Source: Alphaproteobacteria bacterium
Lineage (GTDB): Bacteria; Pseudomonadota; Alphaproteobacteria; Micropepsales; Micropepsaceae
NCBI GenBank assembly: GCA_947373775.1
Contig: CANBZE010000022.1
Coordinates: 1-14,174, forward strand
Direction: 5' to 3'
DNA length: 14,174 bases
Shown: in pieces, positions 7,696 through 14,174 of the stretch
Position numbering within the stretch: the stretch's first letter is position 1
How the letters are laid out: the number at the start of each line of letters is the position of its first letter
Made by a program: the position numbers and the translations under genes
Notes under the pieces: model-generated
Databases searched by the model: none
What the model was told of the DNA's origin: nothing
Seen by the model: the letters and a program-made list of their open reading frames with translations, nothing else

Positions 7696-8754
7696 CTAGC
7701 GCGTCATGCCTCGCGCGGCCACGCGCCAGCGGTCCACCACTTCGCCGTTACGGCTGACCGCGACTTCGTCATGCAGGTTGCTCACCACGCAGACATGGTT
7801 GGGCAGGATGCGGATGCGCTCGCCGATGGCCGGCCTCTTGTCGCATTTGGACAGATCCAGGATGCCATGCTCCTCGTTCAGGCGTTCAACGATGGCGCCG
7901 GGATAATCCAGAACGTAGCCATAGCCTTCGCCGGCTTCCGGCGGGGCACGGTCACTGGACAGGCTCTTGGAACCGGCATCGATGATGGCGCGGTCCGGCG
8001 TGGGGTGGCTGACCACGGTGGCATGCACATGCAGCGCACATTCCTCCAAGGTCGCCGCGCCCATCGCGACGGTGGAACGGTCCTGGTAGATATACGTGCC
8101 GACGCGCACTTCGGTCAGGCCAGGAATTTCATGCGCCGTCCAGGCATTGGGCGTGCCGCCGCCCGACACCACCGGAATATCGATTCCCGCTTCGGCGAAC
8201 TTTTTCTTGGCTTCGGCCACGAACACCGCCGTCGCCGCGGTCGAAGGATAGGTCATCAGCCCGTCGAAGCGCAGGCCCGGCAGCTGGACCACGCGCTGCG
8301 CCAGGGTCAGCGCTTCGGCCACGCTGATGACACCGGTGCGCTTGGCGCCGCTGTCGAACTCCACCAGCACGCCGATGGTAACAGCGGCGATACGCGCGGC
8401 ATCGGCCACCGTGTTCAGCGCTTCACTGCTGTCCACTGCGACCCTGAGTTTTGCCCGCTTGGCCACTTCAGCCAGCCGCTGCGCCTTGCCCACCCCGACC
8501 ATGGGATAGGAGATCAGGATGTCGTCCATGCCGGCCTCTGCCATCACTTCGGCCTCGCCCAGCTTCTGGCAGGTGATACCGCCGGCGCCCAGTTCGATCT
8601 GGCGATGGGCGAAGGCGGGGATCTTGTGGGTCTTGATGTGCGGCCGCAGCTTCAGACCATGCGCATCGCAATAGTCCTGCATCTTCTTCAGGTTCGCCTC
8701 GACCCGGTCCAGGTCGATGACCGGCACAGGCGTTTCCAGATCGCTGATACGCAT
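7696..8754 (-). CDS. D-threonine aldolase / D-serine dehydratase-like enzyme (PLP fold type III)
   Basis: This is a 352-residue cytoplasmic enzyme with an alanine-racemase-type PLP barrel and a C-terminal metal-binding D-serine-dehydratase-like domain. The PLP Lys is Lys41 in RPHIKTHK. Other family marks are VEFDSGAKRTG, VVSGGGTPN and VRVGTYIYQD, and the zinc/metal pair His320 and Cys322 in ILPNHVCVVSNLHDE. Known relatives either cleave D-threonine to glycine and acetaldehyde or dehydrate D-serine to pyruvate and ammonia. The two cannot be separated from sequence alone. The ATG follows AGG eight bases upstream, 12 bases after the ridA-like gene; a TTG one codon earlier is less likely. It is the last gene of the transporter/deacylase operon, which supports a role in degrading D-amino acids. 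No hairpin terminator is seen in the 3-base gap to the convergent gene. Confidence 0.9.
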   Translation of the reverse strand: MRISDLETPVPVIDLDRVEANLKKMQDYCDAHGLKLRPHIKTHKIPAFAHRQIELGAGGITCQKLGEAEVMAEAGMDDILISYPMVGVGKAQRLAEVAKRAKLRVAVDSSEALNTVADAARIAAVTIGVLVEFDSGAKRTGVISVAEALTLAQRVVQLPGLRFDGLMTYPSTAATAVFVAEAKKKFAEAGIDIPVVSGGGTPNAWTAHEIPGLTEVRVGTYIYQDRSTVAMGAATLEECALHVHATVVSHPTPDRAIIDAGSKSLSSDRAPPEAGEGYGYVLDYPGAIVERLNEEHGILDLSKCDKRPAIGERIRILPNHVCVVSNLHDEVAVSRNGEVVDRWRVAARGMTR

Positions 8755-8766
8755 CAAAAGGCCTCG

Positions 8767-9138
8767 TTAATCCGGAAGAACCGCCACGCAATTGATCTCG
8801 ACCTGGATGCCGTAGAGCTGGCAGCCGATGGTGGTGCGGGCCGGCGGCTCGCTGGGGAAGAATTCCTTGTAGACTTCGTTGTATTCGGGAAAGCGCGTCA
8901 GGTCGGTGAGATAGGCGTTGACGTTGACGATGTCCTTGAGGTCCGCGCCCGCGCCCTTGAGGATGGTCTGCAGGTTGCGGATGGTCTGGCGGATCTGTTC
9001 GGCGAAATTGTCCGACATCTTGCCGGTGGCCGGATCGACCGGGCCCTGGCCCGACACGAACACCATCCCATTGGCGATAACGGCGTGGCTGTAATGCCCG
9101 CCCGCCTTCATGCCGTCCACCTTCAAAGCCTTGCGCAT
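8767..9138 (-). CDS. RidA-family enamine/imine deaminase
   Basis: This is a 123-residue Rid/YjgF/YER057c protein, probably a cytoplasmic homotrimer. Archetypal RidA hydrolyses reactive enamines/imines such as 2-aminoacrylate, made by PLP-dependent dehydratases, to the keto acid and ammonia. Residues that match the active RidA group are Tyr16 (GGHYSHAV), the block VFVSGQGPVDPATG, Arg101 in PPARTTIG and Glu114 in VEINCVAVL; Arg and Glu correspond to the catalytic pair of E. coli RidA. A strong GGGAGAG ribosome site precedes the ATG. It sits between the D-aminoacylase (13-base gap) and the D-serine dehydratase-like gene (12-base gap), so a supporting role for that PLP enzyme is likely (inference). 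Rid proteins of other subgroups act in degradative pathways with different substrates. Confidence 0.92.
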   Translation of the reverse strand: MRKALKVDGMKAGGHYSHAVIANGMVFVSGQGPVDPATGKMSDNFAEQIRQTIRNLQTILKGAGADLKDIVNVNAYLTDLTRFPEYNEVYKEFFPSEPPARTTIGCQLYGIQVEINCVAVLPD

Positions 9139-9151
9139 AATACTCTCCCTT

Positions 9152-10735
9152 TTAATTTGTCAGAACGCGCCCTGGCCGTGCGCCCGTCGGCTTGCCGCTT
9201 TGCACCACGGCCTGCCCCGCCACCCAGACCATTTCGATGCCGGCCGGCAACTGGCTGGGGTCATCGAAGGTGGCGCGGTCTTCTATAGTTTCGTCGAACA
9301 GCACCAGATCGGCAACCATGCCCGGGGCGATGACCCCACGATCCTTGAGGCCAAAGCGCCGTGCGGCCACCGATGTCATGCGGCGCACCGCATCGGGCAG
9401 CGAAAACCAGTGCTCGTCGCGCCGCAGCCGCCCGGCCACGCGCGGGAACGTCCCAAAGGCGCGAGGATGGGGCTTGGTTCCCGGGCGCGGCAGGCCGTCG
9501 GAACCCACCATATGCAGTTCGTGGGTGCAGGCGGCGCGCAGGTCGTCCTTGTCGAGCTGGAACATGACGATGGTGGTCTGGCCTTCATCCTCCAGAATCA
9601 TCCGCACCATGAAATCGAAGGGATCGGCGCCTTCCTGATCCGCAGCCTGTTGCATGTCCAGGCCCTCAAACTTCTTCAAGGCTGGATTGGAGGTGCCCGA
9701 GATACGCACATTGCCCCAGCCGATCATGGCCACTTTGGAAATCCAGGGTGCGTTCGGGTCTTCGATGGAGCGGCGCAATTCCGCCAGGCCTTCCTTGGTG
9801 CGCAAGGCCGCGATCAGCGCCTGGACGCCGCCGGCATGCATGGCGGGCGGCACCAGTTGCAGCATATAGCTGCTGCCCGCCAGGTAGGGATACATGTCGA
9901 AGCTGACATCGACGCCGCGCGCATTGGCGGCTTCCAGCTGGGCGATGGCTTTGGGAATCTTGCCCCAGTTGGGCCGCCCCGCCGCCTGCAGATGGGAGAG
10001 CAGCCCTGGCGCCTTGGATGTTTCGAGCAGGCCCAGGAACTCGTCGATGGATTCGATCAGCTGGCCTTCATAGCTGCGCACATGCGCCGCCAGGATTTTA
10101 CCGCGCGCGCCCGTGGTCTTTGCCAGAGCCTGCAGTTCATCGGTGTCGGCATAGGCGCTGGGCGGATAGACCAGGCCCAGCGACAGGCCGAAGGCGCCGT
10201 CCGCCAGTTGCCGGTCCAGAAGCTGCTGCATCCGGGCGCGTTCGTCGGCGGTGGCCGGGCGGTCATCATAGCCCAGCACCGCCAGCCGCAGGGCGGCATG
10301 GCCCACCAGCGAGATGACGTTCAGCGAGATGCCCTTTGTGTGCATCGCATCGCGATAGGCCGCAAAGCTGTCGAACACTTCATTGGCGCCGATCTCGCCC
10401 AGCAGGGTGGAGAAATGCTGCCGCAGATTGTCCGCCGAGCCCGGCACGGTGGGATAGAGTGAGAAGCTGCAATTGCCCACCACCAGGCAGGTCACGCCCT
10501 GCATGATCTTCTCGATCCGCTCGGGCTCGCGCAGGCAGATCAGATCGTCGTGGCAATGAGCATCGATGAAGCCCGGCGCCAGATAACGCCCAACGGCGTC
10601 GATGACGGTTCCGGAAACGGGTAGTGAATCGCCAATAGCGGTGATGCGGCCATCCTGGACAGCGACATCGGCGGTGAAGGCGGGCGCGCCAGTGCCATCA
10701 ACAATGCGCGCGTTACGGATCAGGAAGTCAGCCAT
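9152..10735 (-). CDS. N-acyl-D-amino-acid deacylase (D-aminoacylase), amidohydrolase superfamily
   Basis: This is a 527-residue zinc amidohydrolase of the D-aminoacylase family, which removes the acyl group from N-acyl-D-amino acids to give a free D-amino acid. The metal and active-site set is visible in the expected order: His60 and His62 in GFIDAHCHDD, Cys89 in VVGNCSFS (the Cys ligand that marks this family), His218 in AAHVRSYEG, His248 in LLSHLQAAGRP and Asp413 in MVGSDG. SLGLVYPPSAYAD and HPRAFGTFPRV are further family blocks. It ends with ADLVLFDE and a beta-sandwich tail. It is slightly longer than characterised Alcaligenes D-aminoacylases. No ribosome site precedes the ATG; it lies 6 bases past the MFS stop, so translation is probably coupled to that gene. 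D-Glu or D-Asp specificity cannot be told. Cytoplasmic. Confidence 0.9.
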   Translation of the reverse strand: MADFLIRNARIVDGTGAPAFTADVAVQDGRITAIGDSLPVSGTVIDAVGRYLAPGFIDAHCHDDLICLREPERIEKIMQGVTCLVVGNCSFSLYPTVPGSADNLRQHFSTLLGEIGANEVFDSFAAYRDAMHTKGISLNVISLVGHAALRLAVLGYDDRPATADERARMQQLLDRQLADGAFGLSLGLVYPPSAYADTDELQALAKTTGARGKILAAHVRSYEGQLIESIDEFLGLLETSKAPGLLSHLQAAGRPNWGKIPKAIAQLEAANARGVDVSFDMYPYLAGSSYMLQLVPPAMHAGGVQALIAALRTKEGLAELRRSIEDPNAPWISKVAMIGWGNVRISGTSNPALKKFEGLDMQQAADQEGADPFDFMVRMILEDEGQTTIVMFQLDKDDLRAACTHELHMVGSDGLPRPGTKPHPRAFGTFPRVAGRLRRDEHWFSLPDAVRRMTSVAARRFGLKDRGVIAPGMVADLVLFDETIEDRATFDDPSQLPAGIEMVWVAGQAVVQSGKPTGARPGRVLTN

Positions 10736-10741
10736 GACACA

Positions 10742-12046
10742 TCAAACCGTATCGGGATCTGGAATGGGCTCAATCCGGCCCAGCATGAAGCCATAGGCCA
10801 GGATGCCGACCAGAAGCACGATGCCCGCCACAAGAAAGGCGCCGGAGAAGGATTTGGTCAGGCCGACAATGACGCCGGTGATGATCGGCGCCGCCACGCC
10901 CATCAGATTGTTGACGAAATTGGTGAAGCCGCCGACCGTGGCGGTGCCGCCGCGCGGGCTGATGAGGGAGACGACCGAAGACGCCACCGGCGCGGCCGCG
11001 GAAATGCCCGACAAGGCTATGGAAATCCACACCAGCGCCCAGAACGGGTCCGACGTCATGGAGATTCCGAACACCGCCAGCCCCGCGATCATGCCACCGA
11101 TGATGAAGATCTTGCGCGCCTTGCTGTCGTCGACACCGCGAGCAATGAAAAAATCCACCACAAATCCGCCGATCAGCAGATCCGCCAGCGAGGCGCACAT
11201 CCAGGGGATGATGGTGAAGGCGGCAGACTTCAGAATGGTCATGTGCAGGGTCTGCACCATGTAGCCGGGCAGCCAGGTCAGGAACAGATAGAAGGAATAG
11301 CCATAGGCCGAATAGCCGATGGTGTGCGCCCAGACTTTCCGGTTGCGCAGCACATAGCCCAGCATGTTGATCTGACCAATGCCGGACGGGCCTTCCTTCA
11401 CCGCGCCGCCGGCCATGATGTAGGTATGCTCGGCGGTGCCCAGCTTCTGGTCCTGGCTGGGATCGCGGTACAGGATCCAATAAGCGAAAAAATAGGCAAT
11501 GCTCATCATGGCGGTGATGCCGAAGCCCCAGCGCCAGCCGAAACGGACGACAAAGAAAGCCACCAGCGGCACGCCGATGACATTGGCGAACTTGGCGGCG
11601 GAATCGAACACCGCCGTGGAACGGCTGCGCTCATGGCGGGGAAACCAGTAGCCGGTGGCCTTCTGGCAGCTGATCATGCCCGGCGCCTCGGCCACGCCCA
11701 GCAACATGCGGGCGACGAATATCCCCAGATAACCGGTGGACAGCGCTGTCAGGGTGGAGGCCAGGGTCCACAAAAGCGCGCCGATCCGGCCCACGCGCAT
11801 CACACCGAAGCGGTCCAGCAGCATGCCGCTGGGCAGTTGCGCCAGGGAATAGGACCAGAAGAACGCACTGAGCAGCAGGCCGATCTGTCCGGCGGAAAGG
11901 TTGAGTTCTTTCTGCAGCTGGGGCGCGGCCACAGAAATACTGATCCGGTCCAGGTAATTGACCAGCACGCCGACCGCCAGGAGCACACCGATGCCCCAAC
12001 GGCGATTGCCGATCCGCTCCAGAACCTCCGCCATCCCCTTGTCCAC
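10742..12046 (-). CDS. MFS transporter, anion:cation symporter (ACS) type
   Basis: This encodes a 434-residue inner-membrane transporter with about twelve hydrophobic segments. NYLDRISISVAAPQL (from residue 30) is the first-helix signature of the ACS family, which imports organic anions such as hexuronates, glucarate, galactonate or tartrate with a cation. The MFS loop 2-3 motif is seen as SGMLLDRFGVMRVGRIG (from residue 73). It is the first gene of the operon with the D-aminoacylase, so its cargo may be an N-acyl-amino acid, which is also an organic anion (inference). The start is uncertain: GTG at 12046 gives MDKGMAEVL, and an in-frame ATG at 12034 would begin four residues later. Neither has a well spaced ribosome site. 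A 13-base palindrome lies 30 bases upstream of the GTG. Confidence 0.9.
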   Translation of the reverse strand: MDKGMAEVLERIGNRRWGIGVLLAVGVLVNYLDRISISVAAPQLQKELNLSAGQIGLLLSAFFWSYSLAQLPSGMLLDRFGVMRVGRIGALLWTLASTLTALSTGYLGIFVARMLLGVAEAPGMISCQKATGYWFPRHERSRSTAVFDSAAKFANVIGVPLVAFFVVRFGWRWGFGITAMMSIAYFFAYWILYRDPSQDQKLGTAEHTYIMAGGAVKEGPSGIGQINMLGYVLRNRKVWAHTIGYSAYGYSFYLFLTWLPGYMVQTLHMTILKSAAFTIIPWMCASLADLLIGGFVVDFFIARGVDDSKARKIFIIGGMIAGLAVFGISMTSDPFWALVWISIALSGISAAAPVASSVVSLISPRGGTATVGGFTNFVNNLMGVAAPIITGVIVGLTKSFSGAFLVAGIVLLVGILAYGFMLGRIEPIPDPDTV

Positions 12047-12075
12047 CCTTGTTGGACCGTTGAATGCGATCCGGC

Positions 12076-12088
12076 TGTTCGACGAACA
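12076..12088. promoter_or_regulatory. 13-base perfect palindrome, candidate operator of the MFS/D-aminoacylase operon
   Basis: The sequence TGTTCGACGAACA is a perfect inverted repeat with 6-base arms around one central base. It lies 29 bases upstream of the MFS start in a 77-base gap, where a repressor site would overlap or follow the promoter. The arms are AT/GC mixed and it has no T-tract, so it is unlikely to be a terminator. No clear -35/-10 pair is visible here and the regulator gene is not in the window. Confidence 0.45.
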
Positions 12089-12123
12089 AACCTAGCCGGG
12101 TTTTATCCGGGTGGGAAATAGGC

Positions 12124-13617
12124 CTATTGCGGCTCTTTGGGGACCAGGGTCATGGGGCCATTGCCGGCCTGGTGTTGCGGCTTGAGCCGGTCGATGCGCT
12201 TGCCGTGGTCATCCACCGGATTGCCCTCATTGTCCAAATCGCCGTTCGGATAATGCGGCCGGTCCAGCGTCTTGAGAAAGAAGTCGCGGCTGGGCAGTTC
12301 GACCAATTCCCGTTCCACGCGCGGTACCCCCGCTTCGGTGGTGCCGGGCGGCACCTCCTGCGGAATGCGGGTCTGCGCGCCCTTGATGGTGTTGGCCTTG
12401 ATCTTCTCGAAGACGCCCCTGCGCCATTCCTCGGACGCATGCCTGGGAATATCCATCGGCTGCGCCGGATCCACCACATAGGCGGACGCCATCCGGAGGC
12501 GATAGGCGCTGGAGATGCCGCTATTGCGGCCCGTCACGGGATCGGGGATGCCGTCGGCATTGCGGCGCAAGGCGAAGTACAGCGCGACATGGTCTTCATG
12601 CTCGCGTACGCCCTGCTGGCCACCGTCCTGGGCAAAGGTGTTCTCGGCATAAAGATCGCGCCAGTTGCGATAGCCACCCAACAGGCCGGTGGCGCTGACG
12701 CCGCCCGCGGCCATGGTGACGCGCAACCGTCCCTGGCGGAAATTGGTATCGCCCAGCTGATCATAGAACCAGGCGATGCGCGGGCTGTGCAGTTCTGCCA
12801 CCTGCTCGCTCTCGACCGCGCCATTTTTTACCGTGGCCTTCATTCTTGTGTACTGGGCCGACTTCAGGATGCGATAGGAATAGTCGGTGGCGATGGCGCC
12901 GCGCGCATCCTTGACGATCTTGTCCGGTGAATAACCGATCTCCACCAATGCATCGCTGTCGTTACGCGGATCCTGATTGCCGGACACCCGGATCACCATG
13001 GTGTAGAGCCCGTCCTGCATCTTGTCGTTGGCGCGCATGTCCAAATTGGCATTGCCGTTGCCGCGCCAGGGCGCATCGCAGCCCCAGGCGCGGTAGAGGG
13101 CATTGTCGATGCCCTTCTCGCCATCGGGGCTGACGAAATCGGCGGCCTTGACTTTGCCATCCAGGTTGAAGCCATCGCCTATGCGGCTGTTCACTTCCGG
13201 CTGGCCCGGATCATCCGCCGCCCAGGGATTCACATAGGTTTCAATGCCGCGCCGGTAGCCGCGATAGGCGATGGCTCTGTTCCACAAGCCGAAGCGGGTT
13301 GAGGTGGGCGAGCGGGTCTTCTCCACGCCGGGCGGCGCGGTGATCCAGTCGATCTCCTGCGCCGAGCGCCATCTCTGCAGCGAAATTGTCCGCCTGGTCT
13401 CGGCAGGATTGGCGAAATGCCTGCCGCTGCCATGCGGGCAGTCCACGCCCGGCTCGATCTCTCCGGCGCGGGCAAAATCGGCGCGCCCGCCATAGCGGAA
13501 GGCATATTCATACTGGCCGACCACAAAACCGCGCACCCAGGGCGCGGCCGATGCCGGCGAGGCGGCCGCAAGGCCAAGCACGGAGGCGCAGACCATCAGG
13601 TGCTTCTGCAGGACCAT
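12124..13617 (-). CDS. Secreted protein of unknown function
   Basis: I do not recognise a named family. The 497-residue product begins with a signal peptide (MVLQKHLMVCASVLGLAAAS, likely cleavage after PASAA near residue 25), so it is exported. The mature part is rich in Asp, Gly, Arg and aromatic residues. It holds Asp/Asn-rich loops that could bind calcium (IGDGFNLDGKV around 150, SPDGEKGIDNAL around 168, PHYPNGDLDNEGNPVDDHG around 460). It has only two mature cysteines (Cys60 in GVDCPHG, Cys180 in RAWGCDAPW), which could form one disulfide. A mixed Arg/Pro tail ends KEPQ. The start is well supported: GGGAGGGAG lies four bases upstream of the ATG and the signal peptide begins there, whereas an in-frame ATG at 13737 would add 40 Pro/Arg-rich residues. 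It is probably its own transcription unit, lying between a strong terminator and the MFS operon. Confidence 0.8.
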   Translation of the reverse strand: MVLQKHLMVCASVLGLAAASPASAAPWVRGFVVGQYEYAFRYGGRADFARAGEIEPGVDCPHGSGRHFANPAETRRTISLQRWRSAQEIDWITAPPGVEKTRSPTSTRFGLWNRAIAYRGYRRGIETYVNPWAADDPGQPEVNSRIGDGFNLDGKVKAADFVSPDGEKGIDNALYRAWGCDAPWRGNGNANLDMRANDKMQDGLYTMVIRVSGNQDPRNDSDALVEIGYSPDKIVKDARGAIATDYSYRILKSAQYTRMKATVKNGAVESEQVAELHSPRIAWFYDQLGDTNFRQGRLRVTMAAGGVSATGLLGGYRNWRDLYAENTFAQDGGQQGVREHEDHVALYFALRRNADGIPDPVTGRNSGISSAYRLRMASAYVVDPAQPMDIPRHASEEWRRGVFEKIKANTIKGAQTRIPQEVPPGTTEAGVPRVERELVELPSRDFFLKTLDRPHYPNGDLDNEGNPVDDHGKRIDRLKPQHQAGNGPMTLVPKEPQ

Positions 13618-13633
13618 GTGCTCCCTCCCGGGA

Positions 13634-13650
13634 CCGGCGATTGCCGCCGG
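13634..13650 (-). other. Hairpin just upstream of the ribosome site of the secreted-protein gene
   Basis: Arms CCGGCG and CGCCGG flank a 5-base loop, four bases before the GGGAGGGAG ribosome site. In the mRNA it would form a small leader hairpin that leaves the ribosome site free. On the plus strand it is followed by CTGTTTTTGG, so it could also act as a weak terminator for antisense transcription. Function unproven. Confidence 0.3.
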
Positions 13651-13764
13651 CTGTTTTTGGACGCGGGTGCGCTGCGCCTCTCCCAATCTACCACCGCGCG
13701 GGGATTGCGGCGACGGGGACGGGCCGCTGTCCATCATTTTTGCGATATCTTTACGATGAGAAAT

Positions 13765-13795
13765 CCCGGAAAAAGCCCGATTTTCCGGGCTTTTT
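13765..13795. terminator. Bidirectional factor-independent terminator with two overlapping hairpins
   Basis: A perfect 10-base stem, AAAAAGCCCG (13770-13779) and CGGGCTTTTT (13786-13795), encloses a 6-base loop. It gives a GC stem flanked by A- and T-runs on both strands, the classic intrinsic terminator form. It lies 14 bases past the stop of the RND adaptor gene (minus strand) and would stop its transcripts. A second perfect stem, CCCGGAAAA (13765-13773) and TTTTCCGGG (13781-13789), overlaps it, and both cannot form at once. Confidence 0.88.
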
Positions 13796-13808
13796 GCGAC
13801 GCCACAAA

Positions 13809-14174
13809 CTAGGGGTTGGCGATTTTGACTTCGTCCCCATCTCGCAACGCGTCGGCGGGATTGTCGATGATGCGATCCTTGCGGGAAATGCCGCCGCCCA
13901 CATCCACCGATGCGCCCATGTCGCGGGAGATGATCACCGTCTTGAGCTTGACGTGATTGGTGGCGTCCACCGTAGCAACCTGCATGCCTTCGTCGCGGAA
14001 CATCAGGGCGGTGGCGGGAACGCGGATGCCGTTGGCCCCGGCCGGCAGCGGAAACGTTACTTCCGCATACGCGCCCGGCTGCAGGGCATTGTCGGTGTTA
14101 TCCAGGCCGAACTGCACCAGCACGGTGCCGGTGGAACTGGCCACCGCACCGGCGTTGGCCACCAGCTTGGCGTG
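13809..14174 (-). CDS. RND efflux periplasmic adaptor (membrane fusion protein), C-terminal part
   Basis: These are the last 121 residues of a membrane fusion protein of an RND-type efflux pump; the N-terminus lies beyond the right edge. The visible part opens HAKLVANAGAV and runs through the beta-barrel (VLVQFGLDNTDNALQPGAYAEV, i.e. the usual LDNxD..L.PG.Y/M.V pattern) into the membrane-proximal domain (IRVPATALMFRDEG, MQVATVD, VKLKTVIISRDMGA, DALRDGDEVKIA). Such adaptors link an inner-membrane RND pump to an outer-membrane channel in the periplasm. The pump gene is not downstream: the stop is followed directly by a strong terminator. The inner-membrane and outer-membrane partners must therefore lie upstream (to the right) or elsewhere. 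The substrate is unknown. Confidence 0.87.
   Translation of the reverse strand, partial: HAKLVANAGAVASSTGTVLVQFGLDNTDNALQPGAYAEVTFPLPAGANGIRVPATALMFRDEGMQVATVDATNHVKLKTVIISRDMGASVDVGGGISRKDRIIDNPADALRDGDEVKIANP

Noticed and set aside
7680..7720. Possible bidirectional terminator between the convergent CHASE2 and D-serine dehydratase-like genes
   Set aside because: The gap is 3 bases and I found no stem followed by a T-run in either direction.
7771..9288. 505-codon open frame on the plus strand
   Set aside because: It lies antisense to the D-serine dehydratase-like and RidA genes, which have full family motifs and ribosome sites. Its product is a His/Arg/Gly-rich mirror of GC-rich codons with no recognisable domain.
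9110..10462. 450-codon open frame on the plus strand
   Set aside because: It is antisense to the D-aminoacylase, whose metal ligands are all in place; no ribosome site or domain supports the plus-strand reading.
13618..13737. 40-residue N-terminal extension of the secreted protein
   Set aside because: It would place Pro/Arg-rich sequence before a good signal peptide that has its own strong ribosome site.
1..14174. CRISPR arrays, tRNA/rRNA genes, insertion sequences, attachment sites
   Set aside because: No regularly spaced repeats, cloverleaf-like sequences, transposase genes or terminal inverted repeats were recognised by eye.

Overview
The window is a gene-dense stretch of GC-rich DNA, apparently from a Gram-negative proteobacterium. 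An RND efflux adaptor, an AsmA-type protein and several signal peptides imply two membranes. Codon use and family mix look alphaproteobacterial, but nothing here fixes a genus. I see no rRNA, tRNA, CRISPR array, insertion sequence or phage gene, no transcriptional regulator, and no gene-free stretch longer than about 190 bases.

Positions 1-2585 (minus) hold a tight three-gene catabolic operon: a metal-dependent amidohydrolase, an IolE-like TIM-barrel isomerase/dehydratase, and the first 121 codons of an HpcH/HpaI aldolase that runs off the left edge. Its substrate cannot be read from the sequence. Upstream of it, 2683-4599 (minus) encodes a large AsmA-family inner-membrane-anchored protein.

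Positions 4752-7692 (plus) hold a translationally coupled envelope module. It comprises a secreted SH3-like protein, a secreted M48 zinc metalloprotease and a CHASE2 membrane sensor, with start/stop overlaps of 1 and 4 bases. The CHASE2 protein ends in a short C-terminal domain with no recognisable cyclase or kinase signature. This is the most unusual item in the window.

Positions 7696-12046 (minus) hold a four-gene operon: an MFS (anion:cation symporter type) transporter, an N-acyl-D-amino-acid deacylase, a RidA-type enamine/imine deaminase, and a PLP- and metal-dependent D-threonine aldolase/D-serine dehydratase-like enzyme. Together they suggest import of an N-acyl-D-amino acid, release of the D-amino acid, and its elimination or cleavage, with RidA clearing a reactive enamine. 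A perfect 13-base palindrome lies 30 bases ahead of the first start codon and could be its operator.

Positions 12124-13617 (minus) encode a secreted protein of unknown function. A strong terminator at about 13765-13795 separates it from the C-terminal end of an RND efflux membrane-fusion protein that enters from the right edge.
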